From: an uncultured Nitrospira sp.
Lineage (GTDB): Bacteria > Nitrospirota > Nitrospiria > Nitrospirales > Nitrospiraceae
Direction of reading: 5' to 3'
NCBI GenBank assembly: GCA_902500995.1
Contig: CABVSR010000005.1
Coordinates: 1 to 64,000 of the forward strand
Length of the DNA stretch: 64,000 nt
Shown here: positions 53,620 through 62,723 of the stretch, in pieces
Layout of the letters: each line of letters starts with the position of its first letter
How positions within the stretch are numbered: position 1 is the first letter of the stretch
Made by a program: the position numbers and the translations under genes
The notes under the pieces: model-generated
The model's input: the letters and a program-made list of their open reading frames with translations, nothing else
What the model was told of the DNA's origin: nothing
Databases searched by the model: none

Positions 53620-55020
53620 ATGGCACTGTTTCGCGAATATGACCTCAGAGGCATCGTCGGAGAAGAGCTCACGGAATCCGTTGCCGAACAGGTGGGGCGC
53701 GCGTATGCCACCTTGGCTAGGGAGCAGGGAGCCTCGCGAATCAGTCTCGGGCGGGACGGCCGCTTGAGCTCGCCGGCGTTACAGCAGGCCTTGCTGCGGG
53801 GGCTGCTCGCCGGCGGGCTCGATGTGGTGGATCTGGGCCTCTGCGCCTCGCCGCTCCTCTATTTTTCGCTATTCACCCTGCCGGTCCACGGCGGAATCAT
53901 GATCACCGGCAGCCACAACGCCGCCGAATACAACGGCTTCAAGATCTGCATCGGGAAAGAAGCCATCCATGGCGAAGAGATCCAGCATCTGCGGCGGGTC
54001 ATGGAAGCCGGACGATTCAGCTCCGGGTCCGGGAAATTGTCCGCTCATCCCATCATTCCGGACTACCTGCAGCATCTGAAGACGACATTCGCGGGCGTCC
54101 GGGCGGACCATCTCCATGTCGTCATAGACTGCGGCAACGGCGCGGCGTCGTTGGTCGCCAAGCAGGCGCTGGAACAGATGGGATGCCGCGTCACCGGGCT
54201 CTACGATGAGTTGGACGGGCGGTTCCCGAACCATCATCCCGATCCCACCGTGGTGGAAAATCTCCAGGATTTGATCGCCACGGTCCGGGAGCAAAAGGCG
54301 GATGCCGGCATCGGGTACGACGGAGATGCCGATCGCATCGGCGCCATCGATGAGCGCGGAGAGATCCTCTGGGGCGACCGCCTCATGATCGTCTACGCGC
54401 GGGATATTCTGGCCCAGAGACCGGGCACCACCTTTATCTCCGAGGTCAAGGCCTCGCAATGTTTGTACGACGATATCGCGGCCAAAGGCGGGCGACCGAT
54501 CATGTGGAAGACCGGCCATTCGTTGATGAAGGCCAAGTTGAAAGCCGAATCAGCCGTCTTGGCCGGCGAAATGTCCGGCCATATGTTTTTTGCCGATCGA
54601 TACTTTGGGTTTGACGACGCGATCTATGCCTCCTGCCGGCTGGTGGAGATTCTGGCCAAGACCAAACAGTCGCTCTCCAGCCTGGTCGCCGATCTGCCCC
54701 AGACAACGGTGACGCCGGAAATTCGGGTGGATTGCTCCGACAGCGTGAAGTTTCAGTTGGTGGAGCAGGTGCATCGGCAGTTAGCGTCCTATCTCGATGC
54801 GGGCCGGCCGGTCGGGGCGTCGAATCTTCGCATGCGGGAATTGGTGACGATCGACGGGGTGCGCGCGATCTTCGAGGATGGATGGGGGTTGATTCGGGCG
54901 TCCAACACGCAACCCGCGCTGGTCCTCAGGTTTGAGGCGCCCTCGCCGGCCAGGTTGGATGTGATCCGCGCTACCATCGAAACCGAACTGGCGCAGGCGC
55001 GGCGTGTTCTGTCGGTCTAG
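53620..55020 (+). CDS. manB: Phosphomannomutase/phosphoglucomutase
   Basis: A 466-residue alpha-D-phosphohexomutase: EYDLRGIVGEELTESVAEQV start, GGIMITGSHNAAEYNGFKI with the phosphoserine in GSHN (usual family text is ASHNP), and IGYDGDADRIGAIDERGEIL as the Mg site. RxSNTQP-type C-terminus (IRASNTQPALVLRFEA) binds phosphate. It links mannose-6-P and mannose-1-P, and in AlgC-type enzymes also glucose phosphates. ATG 53620 is preceded by GTAGGAGAACGGC. Overlaps the next gene. Confidence 0.92.
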   Translation: MALFREYDLRGIVGEELTESVAEQVGRAYATLAREQGASRISLGRDGRLSSPALQQALLRGLLAGGLDVVDLGLCASPLLYFSLFTLPVHGGIMITGSHNAAEYNGFKICIGKEAIHGEEIQHLRRVMEAGRFSSGSGKLSAHPIIPDYLQHLKTTFAGVRADHLHVVIDCGNGAASLVAKQALEQMGCRVTGLYDELDGRFPNHHPDPTVVENLQDLIATVREQKADAGIGYDGDADRIGAIDERGEILWGDRLMIVYARDILAQRPGTTFISEVKASQCLYDDIAAKGGRPIMWKTGHSLMKAKLKAESAVLAGEMSGHMFFADRYFGFDDAIYASCRLVEILAKTKQSLSSLVADLPQTTVTPEIRVDCSDSVKFQLVEQVHRQLASYLDAGRPVGASNLRMRELVTIDGVRAIFEDGWGLIRASNTQPALVLRFEAPSPARLDVIRATIETELAQARRVLSV

Positions 55021-55825
55021 AGTTCCCGTCTTCCTCTTTCCAACTCGCCCGTTCCTCGTGGCACTGGCGGTCTGCCTGCTGGTGCCTGCGTGGCTCTGCG
55101 CGGAAACCGGCCTGACCGGCCGGCCACCGGTTTCTGCGCCGCTGCCCTTTGCCAACGGCGAGCGGCTCGCATACGATGTGACCTGGTTGGGTCTACGCGC
55201 GGGTCTCGCCACGCTGATCGTCGAAGAAGGGCAGGACGAGCGAGAACGGCAGCAACTGACCCTGCGCATGACGGCACGGTCGAGCCCGACGGTGACGAAA
55301 TTCTACCCCGTCGACAACCGCGGGCTGTCGCAGGTCGACCTCGAATCGTTCCTCCCGACCCATATGACGTTTGCCCGCCGGGAAGGGAAACGTTTTAACG
55401 ACTTCGACTATACGTTCCACCATCGCGAAGGCCTGGTCACGGCCGTCAAGGATGGAAAGACCGACGAGTTACCGATCCCGCCGGATGCGCAGGACGCCAT
55501 GTCCTGCCTCTACTATGTCCGCAAGGTCCTCCCGTTCGTGCCCGGGGCCTCCCTCACGATGACGGTCCATCACGACAAGAAAAACTACAAGATGGACGTC
55601 CGCGTCGAAGCCCTCGAAACCGTGGAGGGCCGGTGGGGAAAGAGAGAAACGGCCCGCGTGGTGGTGATCATGCCGTTTCAGGGCATTTTTCTGAACGAAG
55701 GCAATATCCGTGTCTGGTTCACCACCGATGAGCGGCGGGTGCCCGTGAGAATGAAGGCCAAGGTCATCGTGGGGTCTATCGTAGCGGAACTGACGGAAGG
55801 CTACGGTTCGGCCGCGCAGCCATAA
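55004..55825 (+). CDS. DUF3108 family exported protein
   Basis: A 273-residue protein. A typical signal peptide runs over the first ~32 residues (FLVALAVCLLVPAWLCA, with cleavage likely after Ala). The mature part has FANGERLAYDVTWLGLRAG, the signature of DUF3108 proteins, and GIFLNEGNIRVWFTTDERR near the end. Family members are periplasmic or outer-membrane-facing proteins of uncertain function, found in LPS and envelope contexts. GTG 55004 overlaps the phosphomannomutase gene by 17 bp. Confidence 0.78.
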   Translation: MFCRSRVPVFLFPTRPFLVALAVCLLVPAWLCAETGLTGRPPVSAPLPFANGERLAYDVTWLGLRAGLATLIVEEGQDERERQQLTLRMTARSSPTVTKFYPVDNRGLSQVDLESFLPTHMTFARREGKRFNDFDYTFHHREGLVTAVKDGKTDELPIPPDAQDAMSCLYYVRKVLPFVPGASLTMTVHHDKKNYKMDVRVEALETVEGRWGKRETARVVVIMPFQGIFLNEGNIRVWFTTDERRVPVRMKAKVIVGSIVAELTEGYGSAAQP

Positions 55826-55839
55826 CCGGGCGGCGCGGT

Positions 55840-55868
55840 TTGCTCGCTCGGCTGGAAACCGCTATAAT
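55840..55868 (+). promoter_or_regulatory. Candidate sigma70 promoter for fbp
   Basis: TTGCTC (55840-55845) and a perfect TATAAT (55863-55868) with a 17-bp spacer. Transcription would begin near 55875, about 80 nt before the fbp start. This is the clearest promoter-like sequence in the window. Confidence 0.6.
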
Positions 55869-55886
55869 CGCGCCAGGTTCGTGGAA

Positions 55887-55910
55887 GGGCTTCGGCTCTG
55901 TCCGAAGCCC
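55887..55910 (+). terminator. Strong hairpin between promoter and fbp
   Basis: GGGCTTCGG (55887-55895) pairs perfectly with CCGAAGCCC (55902-55910) around a CTCTGT loop. Only a weak T-containing tail (TCGTCGTTTC) follows. It could be the terminator for the transcript coming from manC-manB-DUF3108, or a stem at the 5' end of the fbp leader RNA; position does not settle which. Confidence 0.5.
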
Positions 55911-55955
55911 TCGTCGTTTCGACTGGTTGTCGTGTAATCCTTGAGGAATCCCAGC

Positions 55956-56948
55956 ATGGCGAAATTCCCCATCACGTTAAGCCGCTTTATTATCGAACAA
56001 CAGGCCGCGCATCCTGAGGCGACCGGCGAGTTTTCCGTGCTGCTCACCCAAATCGGCCTCGTCGGTAAAATGATTGCCCACGACTTGCGCCGGGCCGGGC
56101 TGAACAAGATTCTCGGCACGACCGGAGAGACCAACATCCAGGGCGAAACCGTCAAGAAACTCGACCAGATTGCCAACGACACCTTTGTACGTGTGTTTGA
56201 ACACAGCGGGCTTGTGTGCGTCCTGGCCTCTGAAGAGATGGAAAAGCCTTTGAAAATGCTCCACGAAGGCGCGAAGTACATGTTATTGGTCGATCCTCTG
56301 GACGGATCCTCCAATACCGATGTGAATATGCCCTTAGGCGCGATTTTTTCCATCCGCCGGTCGAAGAGGGGCCACTCGGTCGACGATGAGTTGTTGCAGA
56401 AAGGAACAGAACAGATCGCCGCCGGCTATGTCTTGTACGGGGCGAGCACGATGCTCGTGTTTACGGTCGGGCAGGGTGTGCATGGCTTCACGCTCGAACC
56501 GTCGATCGGTGAGTATCTGCTGTCCAACGAAAACATTCGCATTCCCGAGCGAGGGAAGGTCTATTCGGTCAACGAAGGGAACTACCATCGCTGGCCTGCC
56601 GGTACCCAGCGCTATCTTGATTTTCTGAAAGTGCAGGACAAGCCGACCGGGCGACCCTATAGCGGGCGATACAGCGGCTGTCTGGTCGCGGATGTGCATC
56701 GCATCCTCCTGGGCGGGGGCATTTATTTGTATCCCGGGGAGAAGGACAAGCCGGAAGGAAAATTGCGATTGATGTACGAGGGCAATCCGCTCGCCATGAT
56801 CGTGGAGCAGGCGGGCGGCAAAGCGACGACGGGGACGATGCGTATTCTGGATGTCGAGCCCAAGGCGCTGCATCAGCGAATTCCCCTCATCATCGGCAGT
56901 GCGGGGGATGTGAGTCTAGCGGAAGACTTTGTGCAAGGACGTGCGTAA
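55956..56948 (+). CDS. fbp: Fructose-1,6-bisphosphatase, class I
   Basis: A 330-residue class I FBPase. FPITLSRFIIEQQAAHPEAT at the start, CVLASEEMEKPL, and the Mg/Li motif VDPLDGSSNTDVNMPLGAIF are diagnostic; SGCLVADVHRILLGGGIYLY and YEGNPLAMIVEQAGGKATTG complete the fold. It hydrolyses fructose-1,6-bisphosphate to fructose-6-P in gluconeogenesis. ATG 55956 is chosen because the family N-terminus begins there; TTG 55941 would add five residues. The aldolase gene is 36 bp downstream. Confidence 0.94.
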   Translation: MAKFPITLSRFIIEQQAAHPEATGEFSVLLTQIGLVGKMIAHDLRRAGLNKILGTTGETNIQGETVKKLDQIANDTFVRVFEHSGLVCVLASEEMEKPLKMLHEGAKYMLLVDPLDGSSNTDVNMPLGAIFSIRRSKRGHSVDDELLQKGTEQIAAGYVLYGASTMLVFTVGQGVHGFTLEPSIGEYLLSNENIRIPERGKVYSVNEGNYHRWPAGTQRYLDFLKVQDKPTGRPYSGRYSGCLVADVHRILLGGGIYLYPGEKDKPEGKLRLMYEGNPLAMIVEQAGGKATTGTMRILDVEPKALHQRIPLIIGSAGDVSLAEDFVQGRA

Positions 56949-56984
56949 CGACTAATGTGATCGAGGGTTGTTGGGAGGTTGATT

Positions 56985-57908
56985 ATGAGCAATCGGGTCC
57001 AGGAAATCTTGAGCTGGTATGAGAGTGACAATGCGGGCACGAAGACGAACATCGCCAGGCTGCTGAATGCGGGGAAACTGGCGGGAACCGGCAAGTTGGT
57101 GATCCTGCCGGTCGATCAGGGGTTCGAGCACGGTCCGGCGAGAAGTTTTGCGCCCAATCCGGGCGGGTATCATCCGCATTACCACTTTCAGCTGGCCATC
57201 GACGCCGGGTGTAACGCGTACGCGGCGCCGCTCGGGTTCATCGAGGCCGGTGCCAGCCATTTTGCCGGCAGGATTCCCCTCATTCTCAAGCTGAACAATC
57301 ATGATGTGCTGCACGATGAGAAGGATCCGTTGCCGTCGGTGACGGGCAGCGTGCAGGAAGCCTTGCGGCTGGGCTGCTCGGCGGTGGGGTTCACGATCTA
57401 CCCCGGTTCATCTCACTGTAATCCCATGTATGAGCAGTTGCGCGTGATTGCCGAGGAAGCCAAAAGTTGCGGATTGGCCGTGGTGGTCTGGTCGTACCCG
57501 CGTGGGTCAGGCCTGAGCAAGGAAGGCGAGACCGCACTCGATGTGGTGGCCTACGCCGCGCAGATCGCCGCGCAACTTGGGGCGCATATCATCAAGGTCA
57601 AGTTGCCGTCCGCCCACCTGGAGCAGGCCGCGGCCAAGAAAGTGTATGAGGCCGAAAAGATCCCTGCTGCGACCTTGGCGGAGCGTGTCAAGCATATCGT
57701 GCAGAGTTCGTTCGACGGGCGCCGCATCGTCATTTTTTCCGGCGGCGCGAAGAGCGACGAAAAGACGATCTTCGACGAAGTGCGCGCGATCCGCGACGGA
57801 GGTGGATTCGGGTCGATCATCGGTCGCAATTCGTTCCAGCGGCCGAAAGCAGACGCCGTGAAGTTCTTAACCACGATCATGGGACTCTACGCGGGCGAGA
57901 AGCCGTAG
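56985..57908 (+). CDS. fbaB: Fructose-bisphosphate aldolase, class I (FbaB/DhnA type)
   Basis: A 307-residue Schiff-base aldolase of the DhnA type. LVILPVDQGFEHGPARSF, YHFQLAIDAGCNAYAAPLG, IYPGSSHCNPMYEQ, and IIKVKLPS with a likely Schiff-base lysine, then VIFSGGAKSDEKTI. It joins DHAP and glyceraldehyde-3-P. Next to fbp it gives a two-step route to fructose-6-P. ATG 56985 has GGGAGG at good spacing; TTG 56979 is less likely. Confidence 0.9.
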   Translation: MSNRVQEILSWYESDNAGTKTNIARLLNAGKLAGTGKLVILPVDQGFEHGPARSFAPNPGGYHPHYHFQLAIDAGCNAYAAPLGFIEAGASHFAGRIPLILKLNNHDVLHDEKDPLPSVTGSVQEALRLGCSAVGFTIYPGSSHCNPMYEQLRVIAEEAKSCGLAVVVWSYPRGSGLSKEGETALDVVAYAAQIAAQLGAHIIKVKLPSAHLEQAAAKKVYEAEKIPAATLAERVKHIVQSSFDGRRIVIFSGGAKSDEKTIFDEVRAIRDGGGFGSIIGRNSFQRPKADAVKFLTTIMGLYAGEKP

Positions 57909-57930
57909 TTGTCCGGCGGTCTAAACCACG

Positions 57931-59481
57931 ATGGATGAGTTTCCGATACCACCCGAACAGCGGTCATCCATGCGAGCCTGGCTTGTCCCGGTGTTGCTGT
58001 TATCGGCAGGCGTGCTGATCGGCATCGTGCTGACGTCTGATCTCGGATGGCTGCCGACCGGCCATGCCGTTCCGGAACCGCCCGCTGTGTCTGCCCCGCT
58101 TCCACGACCGGTCTCAACGGCGGTGCAGCCGACGTTGCCGGGCGCGGGAGGACAGAGTTTCGTCGATGTCGCCAAGGTCGTCAAACCCGCCGTCGTGAAC
58201 ATCTTCGCGACTCGTAGCGGCGGCGGCGAGGAAGGGAAAGGCACGCCGTTCGACGATCCGTTTTTTCGCCGCTTCTTCGGCGAGGAGTGGATGAAGCGTT
58301 TTGAAGCCCCGAAGGAACGGAAGCAGCAGGGGATGGGGTCCGGCGTGATCGTCGATGCCAACGGGTTGATCATCACCAACAACCATGTCGTCAATAAGGC
58401 CGACGAGATCAAAGTGTTCTTATCGGACAAACGGGAGTTCAAAGCGAAGCTGGTCGGCACGGATGCGAAGACCGATGTGGCCGTGTTGAAAATCGAGGCG
58501 ACCGGTCTGCCCACGGTGGCCTGGGCCGATTCCGACAAGCTGGAAGTCGGCGAGTTTGTCCTGGCGGTCGGCAATCCCTTCGGTCTGACGCAGACCGTCA
58601 CCCTGGGGATCGTCAGCGCGCTCGGCCGCGCCGCAGGCATCGCGGAATACGAAGACTTCATCCAGACCGATGCCGCCATCAATCCCGGCAATTCCGGCGG
58701 CGCCCTGGTCAACGTCCGCGGCGAGCTGGTCGGGATCAATACCGCGATCTACAGCCAAAGCGGCGGCAACATGGGTATCGGCTTCGCCGTACCCAGCAAC
58801 ATGGCCCATTCCATCATGGAGCAGCTGGTCCAGCACGGGAAAGTCGTGCGCGGCTGGCTGGGCGTCTCCATTCAGGAGCTGACTCCTGAATTGTCCTCGC
58901 AGTTCGGCGTGCCGAAAGATGTCAAAGGCGTTCTGGTCAGCGACATTATGGACGATAGCCCGGCGAAAAAGGCCGGCTTCGAGCGCGGAGACGTGATTGT
59001 CGAGTATGACGGCAAGCCGATGGATTCGCCCGCCCATTTGCGAAATGCCGTGGCGCAGACGGTGGTCGGGAAAAAAGTGACGGTCAAAATCCTCCGCGAG
59101 AAAAAGCCGAAGTCCATCGAATTGACCATTGCCGAGCAGCCGAAAAATCTGTCCCAGGCCGGGGCGGAAGACAGTGGTGAGACGGTGGCGCCGGCCGGAT
59201 TGCTCTCGGAGATCGACGTGCGGGAAGTCAATTCAGAATTGGCCGGGCGGTACGGACTCAAGTCGAGCGAGCGCGGGATTGTGGTGGTCCGGGTCAAACC
59301 GGGGAGTCAGGCGGAGGAGGCCGGTGTGCGCGAGGGAGACCTCGTGCTGGAGGTGAATCGCAAGTCGGTGAGCAGCATCAAGTCGTATGAACATGTGGCC
59401 GCCAACTTGCCGAAAGACCAGGCGGTCTTGCTCCTGTTGAAGCGGCAGGGGCGAGCCATTTATCTGACGCTGAGGCCGTGA
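57931..59481 (+). CDS. DegP/HtrA-type periplasmic serine protease
   Basis: A 516-residue Do-family protease. After a short cytoplasmic start, one hydrophobic anchor or signal (WLVPVLLLSAGVLIGIVLTS) leads to the trypsin-like domain: TNNHVVNKADEI (His), TDVAVLKIEATGLP (Asp) and NPGNSGGALVNVRGE (Ser). Two PDZ domains follow, around residues 315-400 and 420-510. It degrades or refolds misfolded envelope proteins. It lies 22 bp after the aldolase and its 3' end is about 50 bp before the PIN-TRAM gene. Confidence 0.92.
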   Translation: MDEFPIPPEQRSSMRAWLVPVLLLSAGVLIGIVLTSDLGWLPTGHAVPEPPAVSAPLPRPVSTAVQPTLPGAGGQSFVDVAKVVKPAVVNIFATRSGGGEEGKGTPFDDPFFRRFFGEEWMKRFEAPKERKQQGMGSGVIVDANGLIITNNHVVNKADEIKVFLSDKREFKAKLVGTDAKTDVAVLKIEATGLPTVAWADSDKLEVGEFVLAVGNPFGLTQTVTLGIVSALGRAAGIAEYEDFIQTDAAINPGNSGGALVNVRGELVGINTAIYSQSGGNMGIGFAVPSNMAHSIMEQLVQHGKVVRGWLGVSIQELTPELSSQFGVPKDVKGVLVSDIMDDSPAKKAGFERGDVIVEYDGKPMDSPAHLRNAVAQTVVGKKVTVKILREKKPKSIELTIAEQPKNLSQAGAEDSGETVAPAGLLSEIDVREVNSELAGRYGLKSSERGIVVVRVKPGSQAEEAGVREGDLVLEVNRKSVSSIKSYEHVAANLPKDQAVLLLLKRQGRAIYLTLRP

Positions 59482-59531
59482 TTGCTTCGACTCGTCTGTT
59501 CGGAGCCGATCACAGAGAGGAGGAAAACAGT

Positions 59532-60557
59532 ATGGTAACACGGGCCATATTTGTTCTTCTCAGCGCTCTTGCGGGGATGGCCTTGTTTCTGCGGGCCCAG
59601 GACCCGACTCAAGGGTTCTTGCTGGTAGGGTTGGGAATGGGGGCGGTTGCCGGCGGACTGATTCTGGCCGGAGAATATGCGCTCCGGCGACTCTCGTTCG
59701 GGATTATTGTCGGCGGCGCCGTCGGGCTGGCCGGTGGCCTTGTGCTGACGGGGCTGGTGGAGTGGGTGGGCAGCGCGGTATTCGATGTTGAGACGTTTCT
59801 GTTCCACATCAGCGGCTTGGTGTTTCTGCTCGGGTTTCCTTACCTCGGGTTGGCCATGGGCGCGCGCTTCGGGAATGAACAATTTCCCGGGACCCATCAA
59901 GGGCAATCGCCGTCGGGATCCTCCCATGCCTGTCTCAAAGTCCTGGATACCAGCGTCATCATCGACGGCCGGGTGGCCGATCTGTGCGAAACCGGGTTTC
60001 TCGAAGGTCCGTTCCTGGTACCTCATTTTATTTTGAATGAATTGCAACACATTGCGGACTCATCCGATTCGTTGAAGCGCGCGCGCGGGCGGCGCGGGTT
60101 GGATATCCTGAACAAGATTCAAAAAATGCCCGAAGTCGATGTGCGCATCATCGAGGAAGATTTCCCTCACGTCAAAGAGGTCGACGCCAAGCTGGTGGTG
60201 CTGGCGAAGAAAGTGGGGGGGCGAATCGTCACCAATGACTTGAACTTGAATAAGGTCGCCGAATTGCAGGGCGTGCGCGTGCTCAATATCAATGAGCTGT
60301 GCAACGCCTTGCGGCCGGTCGTCTTGCCGGGAGAAACCATTCGCGTCTTTGTGCTGAAGGAAGGCAAGGAAGCCGGCCAGGGTGTGGCGTACTTGGATGA
60401 CGGCACGATGATCGTCGTAGATAATGCGCGGCGCTGTATCGGCCGTAACGTCGATGTGACCGTGACCAGCGTGCTCCAAACGACGGCGGGACGGATGATC
60501 TTCACCCGGCTGAAAGAAGAGTCTGAGCGGGAAGAGTATCAGGTCGCCCGTGGCTGA
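59532..60557 (+). CDS. PIN/TRAM-domain membrane protein (YacL-like)
   Basis: A 341-residue protein. The first ~125 residues hold about four hydrophobic helices (AIFVLLSALAGMALFLRA and others), then a PIN nuclease-like domain (LKVLDTSVIIDGRVADLCET, with VTNDLNLNKVAELQGV later) and a C-terminal TRAM domain (LKEGKEAGQGVAYLDDGTMI). This is the YacL architecture, often beside ispD. A GAGAGGAGG site precedes ATG 59532, deciding the start. PIN domains are Mg-dependent RNases; the RNA target of YacL-type proteins is not known to me. Confidence 0.88.
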   Translation: MVTRAIFVLLSALAGMALFLRAQDPTQGFLLVGLGMGAVAGGLILAGEYALRRLSFGIIVGGAVGLAGGLVLTGLVEWVGSAVFDVETFLFHISGLVFLLGFPYLGLAMGARFGNEQFPGTHQGQSPSGSSHACLKVLDTSVIIDGRVADLCETGFLEGPFLVPHFILNELQHIADSSDSLKRARGRRGLDILNKIQKMPEVDVRIIEEDFPHVKEVDAKLVVLAKKVGGRIVTNDLNLNKVAELQGVRVLNINELCNALRPVVLPGETIRVFVLKEGKEAGQGVAYLDDGTMIVVDNARRCIGRNVDVTVTSVLQTTAGRMIFTRLKEESEREEYQVARG

Positions 60558-60658
60558 CGGGTTGAGGAACAGGCAGCCACGGCAGCCGCTTCCGCCATGG
60601 CGGTCCGCGCCGGTGCGAGAGGTGGGGCATCGTCAGGTTGCGGGGTTGTTGATGTGCC

Positions 60659-61411
60659 GTGAGTCAATCCGTGTCCGTTCCTGAGCCGCGCGCCTCACGG
60701 ACGGGATTGCGAACCGTGGCCCTCGTTCCAGCGGCCGGCCGGGGCCTTCGCATGGGCGGGCCTGTTCCCAAGCAGTTTCTCGCCCTGGGCGGACGGCCGA
60801 TTCTGGCGCAGTCGCTTCGAGTCCTCCAAGCCTCGCCGGTCATTCATGAGATCATTTTGGCCGTGCCCCAAACGGAACGCCAATATTGTCTCGACCATTT
60901 CGTGGCGACGGGAGAATTCGGGAAAGTCACCAAGGTCGTGCCGGGCGGAGCGCAACGGCAGGATTCGGTGCGCCACGCGCTGGCTGAAGCCGGTGAGGCG
61001 GACATCGTCCTCGTGCACGATGCGGTGCGCCCCTTTTTGACCGGGGAAATGATTCGCCTGGTCGTTGAGGCGGCAGCGGAGCACGGGGCAGCCATCATTG
61101 CGCTGCCCATGCGTGATACGGTGAAATTTGTGGGCGCCGGCGGCGTGATCGAGCGGACCGTCGATCGCGCTCCCTTGTGGCTGGCGCAAACCCCGCAGGC
61201 CTTTCGGCGCGCCTGCCTGGAGGAAGCGCACCGTAAGGCGTTTCTGGGAAAGATCCATGCGACAGATGATGCGCATTTGGTGGAGTTGCTGGGCAAGCCG
61301 GTCGTGGTGGTCGAAGGGAGCGGCGAGAATATCAAAGTCACAAGGCCGGAAGACCTGGTGATCGGGGAAGCCATTCTCCGATCACGGGCGGCAACGAGGA
61401 GCGCAGAATGA
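60659..61411 (+). CDS. ispD: 2-C-methyl-D-erythritol 4-phosphate cytidylyltransferase
   Basis: A 250-residue enzyme: VALVPAAGRGLRMGGPVPKQ is the CTP-binding signature, ILVHDAVRPFLTGEMI the metal region (reading VLVHDAVRPF), and TDDAHLVELLGKPVVVVEGS the late motif. It forms CDP-ME in the non-mevalonate isoprenoid pathway. GTG 60659 start; the domain begins about 20 residues in. A 12-bp palindrome (60592-60603) lies in the upstream gap. Its stop overlaps ispF by 4 bp. Confidence 0.93.
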   Translation: MSQSVSVPEPRASRTGLRTVALVPAAGRGLRMGGPVPKQFLALGGRPILAQSLRVLQASPVIHEIILAVPQTERQYCLDHFVATGEFGKVTKVVPGGAQRQDSVRHALAEAGEADIVLVHDAVRPFLTGEMIRLVVEAAAEHGAAIIALPMRDTVKFVGAGGVIERTVDRAPLWLAQTPQAFRRACLEEAHRKAFLGKIHATDDAHLVELLGKPVVVVEGSGENIKVTRPEDLVIGEAILRSRAATRSAE

Positions 61412-61890
61412 CGGCGGTACGTGTCGGGTGCGGGTGGGATATTCATCCCTTGGTCGAAGGGCGCAAGTTGATTTTAGGCGGGCTCGAGATCCCGCATCAC
61501 AAGGGACTGCAAGGGCATTCCGATTCCGATGCCCTCGTGCATGCGATCTGCGATGCGCTGCTTGGCGCCATGGGCGAAGGAGATCTGGGGCGCCACTATC
61601 CGAGTTCGGACCAGCGATTCAAGAATATCTCCAGCCTGAAGCTGCTCGAGGATGTCGTCGGCAAGCTGCGCGCGAAGGGGTACCGTCTCGCGAACGTCGA
61701 TAGCACCATCATCGCTCAGGCGCCCAGATTGAGTCCGCATTTGGCCGCCATGCAGAAGAGCATCGCAGGCGTGCTGCAGGTTGATCCGGACCTGGTGAAC
61801 GTCAAAGTCAAAAGCGGCGAAGGGCTGGATGCGGTGGGACATGAAGAGGCGATTGCCGCGCAAGCGGTCTGCCTGATCGAGCGTGACTAA
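61408..61890 (+). CDS. ispF: 2-C-methyl-D-erythritol 2,4-cyclodiphosphate synthase
   Basis: A 160-residue enzyme of usual IspF length. [19 protein letters not shown] has the DxH metal pair, [18 protein letters not shown] the second metal site, and [19 protein letters not shown] the active-site loop; [18 protein letters not shown] is the C-terminal signature. It cyclises CDP-ME2P to MEcPP. ATGA overlap with ispD couples the two steps of the same pathway. Confidence 0.95.
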   Translation: MTAVRVGCGWDIHPLVEGRKLILGGLEIPHHKGLQGHSDSDALVHAICDALLGAMGEGDLGRHYPSSDQRFKNISSLKLLEDVVGKLRAKGYRLANVDSTIIAQAPRLSPHLAAMQKSIAGVLQVDPDLVNVKVKSGEGLDAVGHEEAIAAQAVCLIERD

Positions 61891-61925
61891 CCCGCACGTC
61901 TGAGGCGTGTGAGCCTGTCCACGAT

Positions 61926-62576
61926 ATGTTCAAGGCGATTACTCAAGACCTCCAGGCAATCTTCGATCGGGACCCTGCCGCCACCAGCAGGCTCGAAGTC
62001 ATCCTCACCTACGCGGGATTCCACGCCTTGCTGGCGTACCGGCTCGCCCATTGGTTGAAACAACGGCAGGTACCGTTTTTGCCGCGGGCGATTTCCCAAC
62101 TGGCGCGATGGTTGACCGGCATCGAGATCCACCCCTCGGCGAAGATCGGCGCCTTTTTCTTTATCGATCACGGCATGGGTGTGGTGATCGGGGAAACCGC
62201 CGAAGTCGGAGACCATGTCACCCTGTTTCAGGGCGTGACCCTGGGCGGTACGGGCAAGGAGCGCGGCAAACGCCACCCCACGCTGGGCAATCACGTAGTC
62301 GTCGGGGCGGGAGCAAAAATTCTCGGCGGCATCACCATCGGCGACAATGTGAAAATCGGCGCCAATTCCGTCGTCGTCAAATCGGTTCCTCCCGATTCGA
62401 CCGTGATCGGTGTGCCGGCCAGGATCATCAAGTCACAAGGCGAGCGGCTTCCCGATGCCACAATGGATCACACCAATATGCCGGATCCCACGGCCGACCG
62501 GTTTGCCGCGCTGGAGATGGAACTGATCGAGTTGCGAAAAAAACTCGAAAATCCTGATTCCGGATCGGGCCGCTAG
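61926..62576 (+). CDS. cysE: Serine O-acetyltransferase
   Basis: A 216-residue acetyltransferase. An alpha-helical N-terminal ~65 residues lead to a left-handed beta-helix: [60 protein letters not shown] and [20 protein letters not shown]. This is the CysE/SAT pattern with the catalytic His/Asp in FFIDHG. The C-terminal tail ends in charged residues and not in Ile, so binding to cysteine synthase is uncertain. It gives O-acetylserine for cysteine synthesis. Confidence 0.93.
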   Translation: MFKAITQDLQAIFDRDPAATSRLEVILTYAGFHALLAYRLAHWLKQRQVPFLPRAISQLARWLTGIEIHPSAKIGAFFFIDHGMGVVIGETAEVGDHVTLFQGVTLGGTGKERGKRHPTLGNHVVVGAGAKILGGITIGDNVKIGANSVVVKSVPPDSTVIGVPARIIKSQGERLPDATMDHTNMPDPTADRFAALEMELIELRKKLENPDSGSGR

Positions 62577-62723
62577 CTTCCCGCCAGGTCCGATCTTCCC
62601 TGTGTTTCTGGACTCCAGATGACAGTTCGCGCCGAACACATCCGGCCAGGCTCGCTATCGTGATGATCACGGAGCCCCTGCAGGGCGTTGCACCATGCCG
62701 GGAATGCGGTAGTGAGGCGGTGG

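Noticed and set aside
60550-60603. GTGGCTG/CAGCCAC inverted repeat and the CCGCCATGGCGG palindrome before ispD
   Set aside because: No T-run follows and GC-rich palindromes are common here; neither a terminator nor an operator can be supported.
62659-62671. CGTGATGATCACG palindrome between cysE and the psiF-like gene
   Set aside because: A one-base centre cannot form a normal hairpin loop and no T-run follows; a protein-binding site is possible but unsupported.
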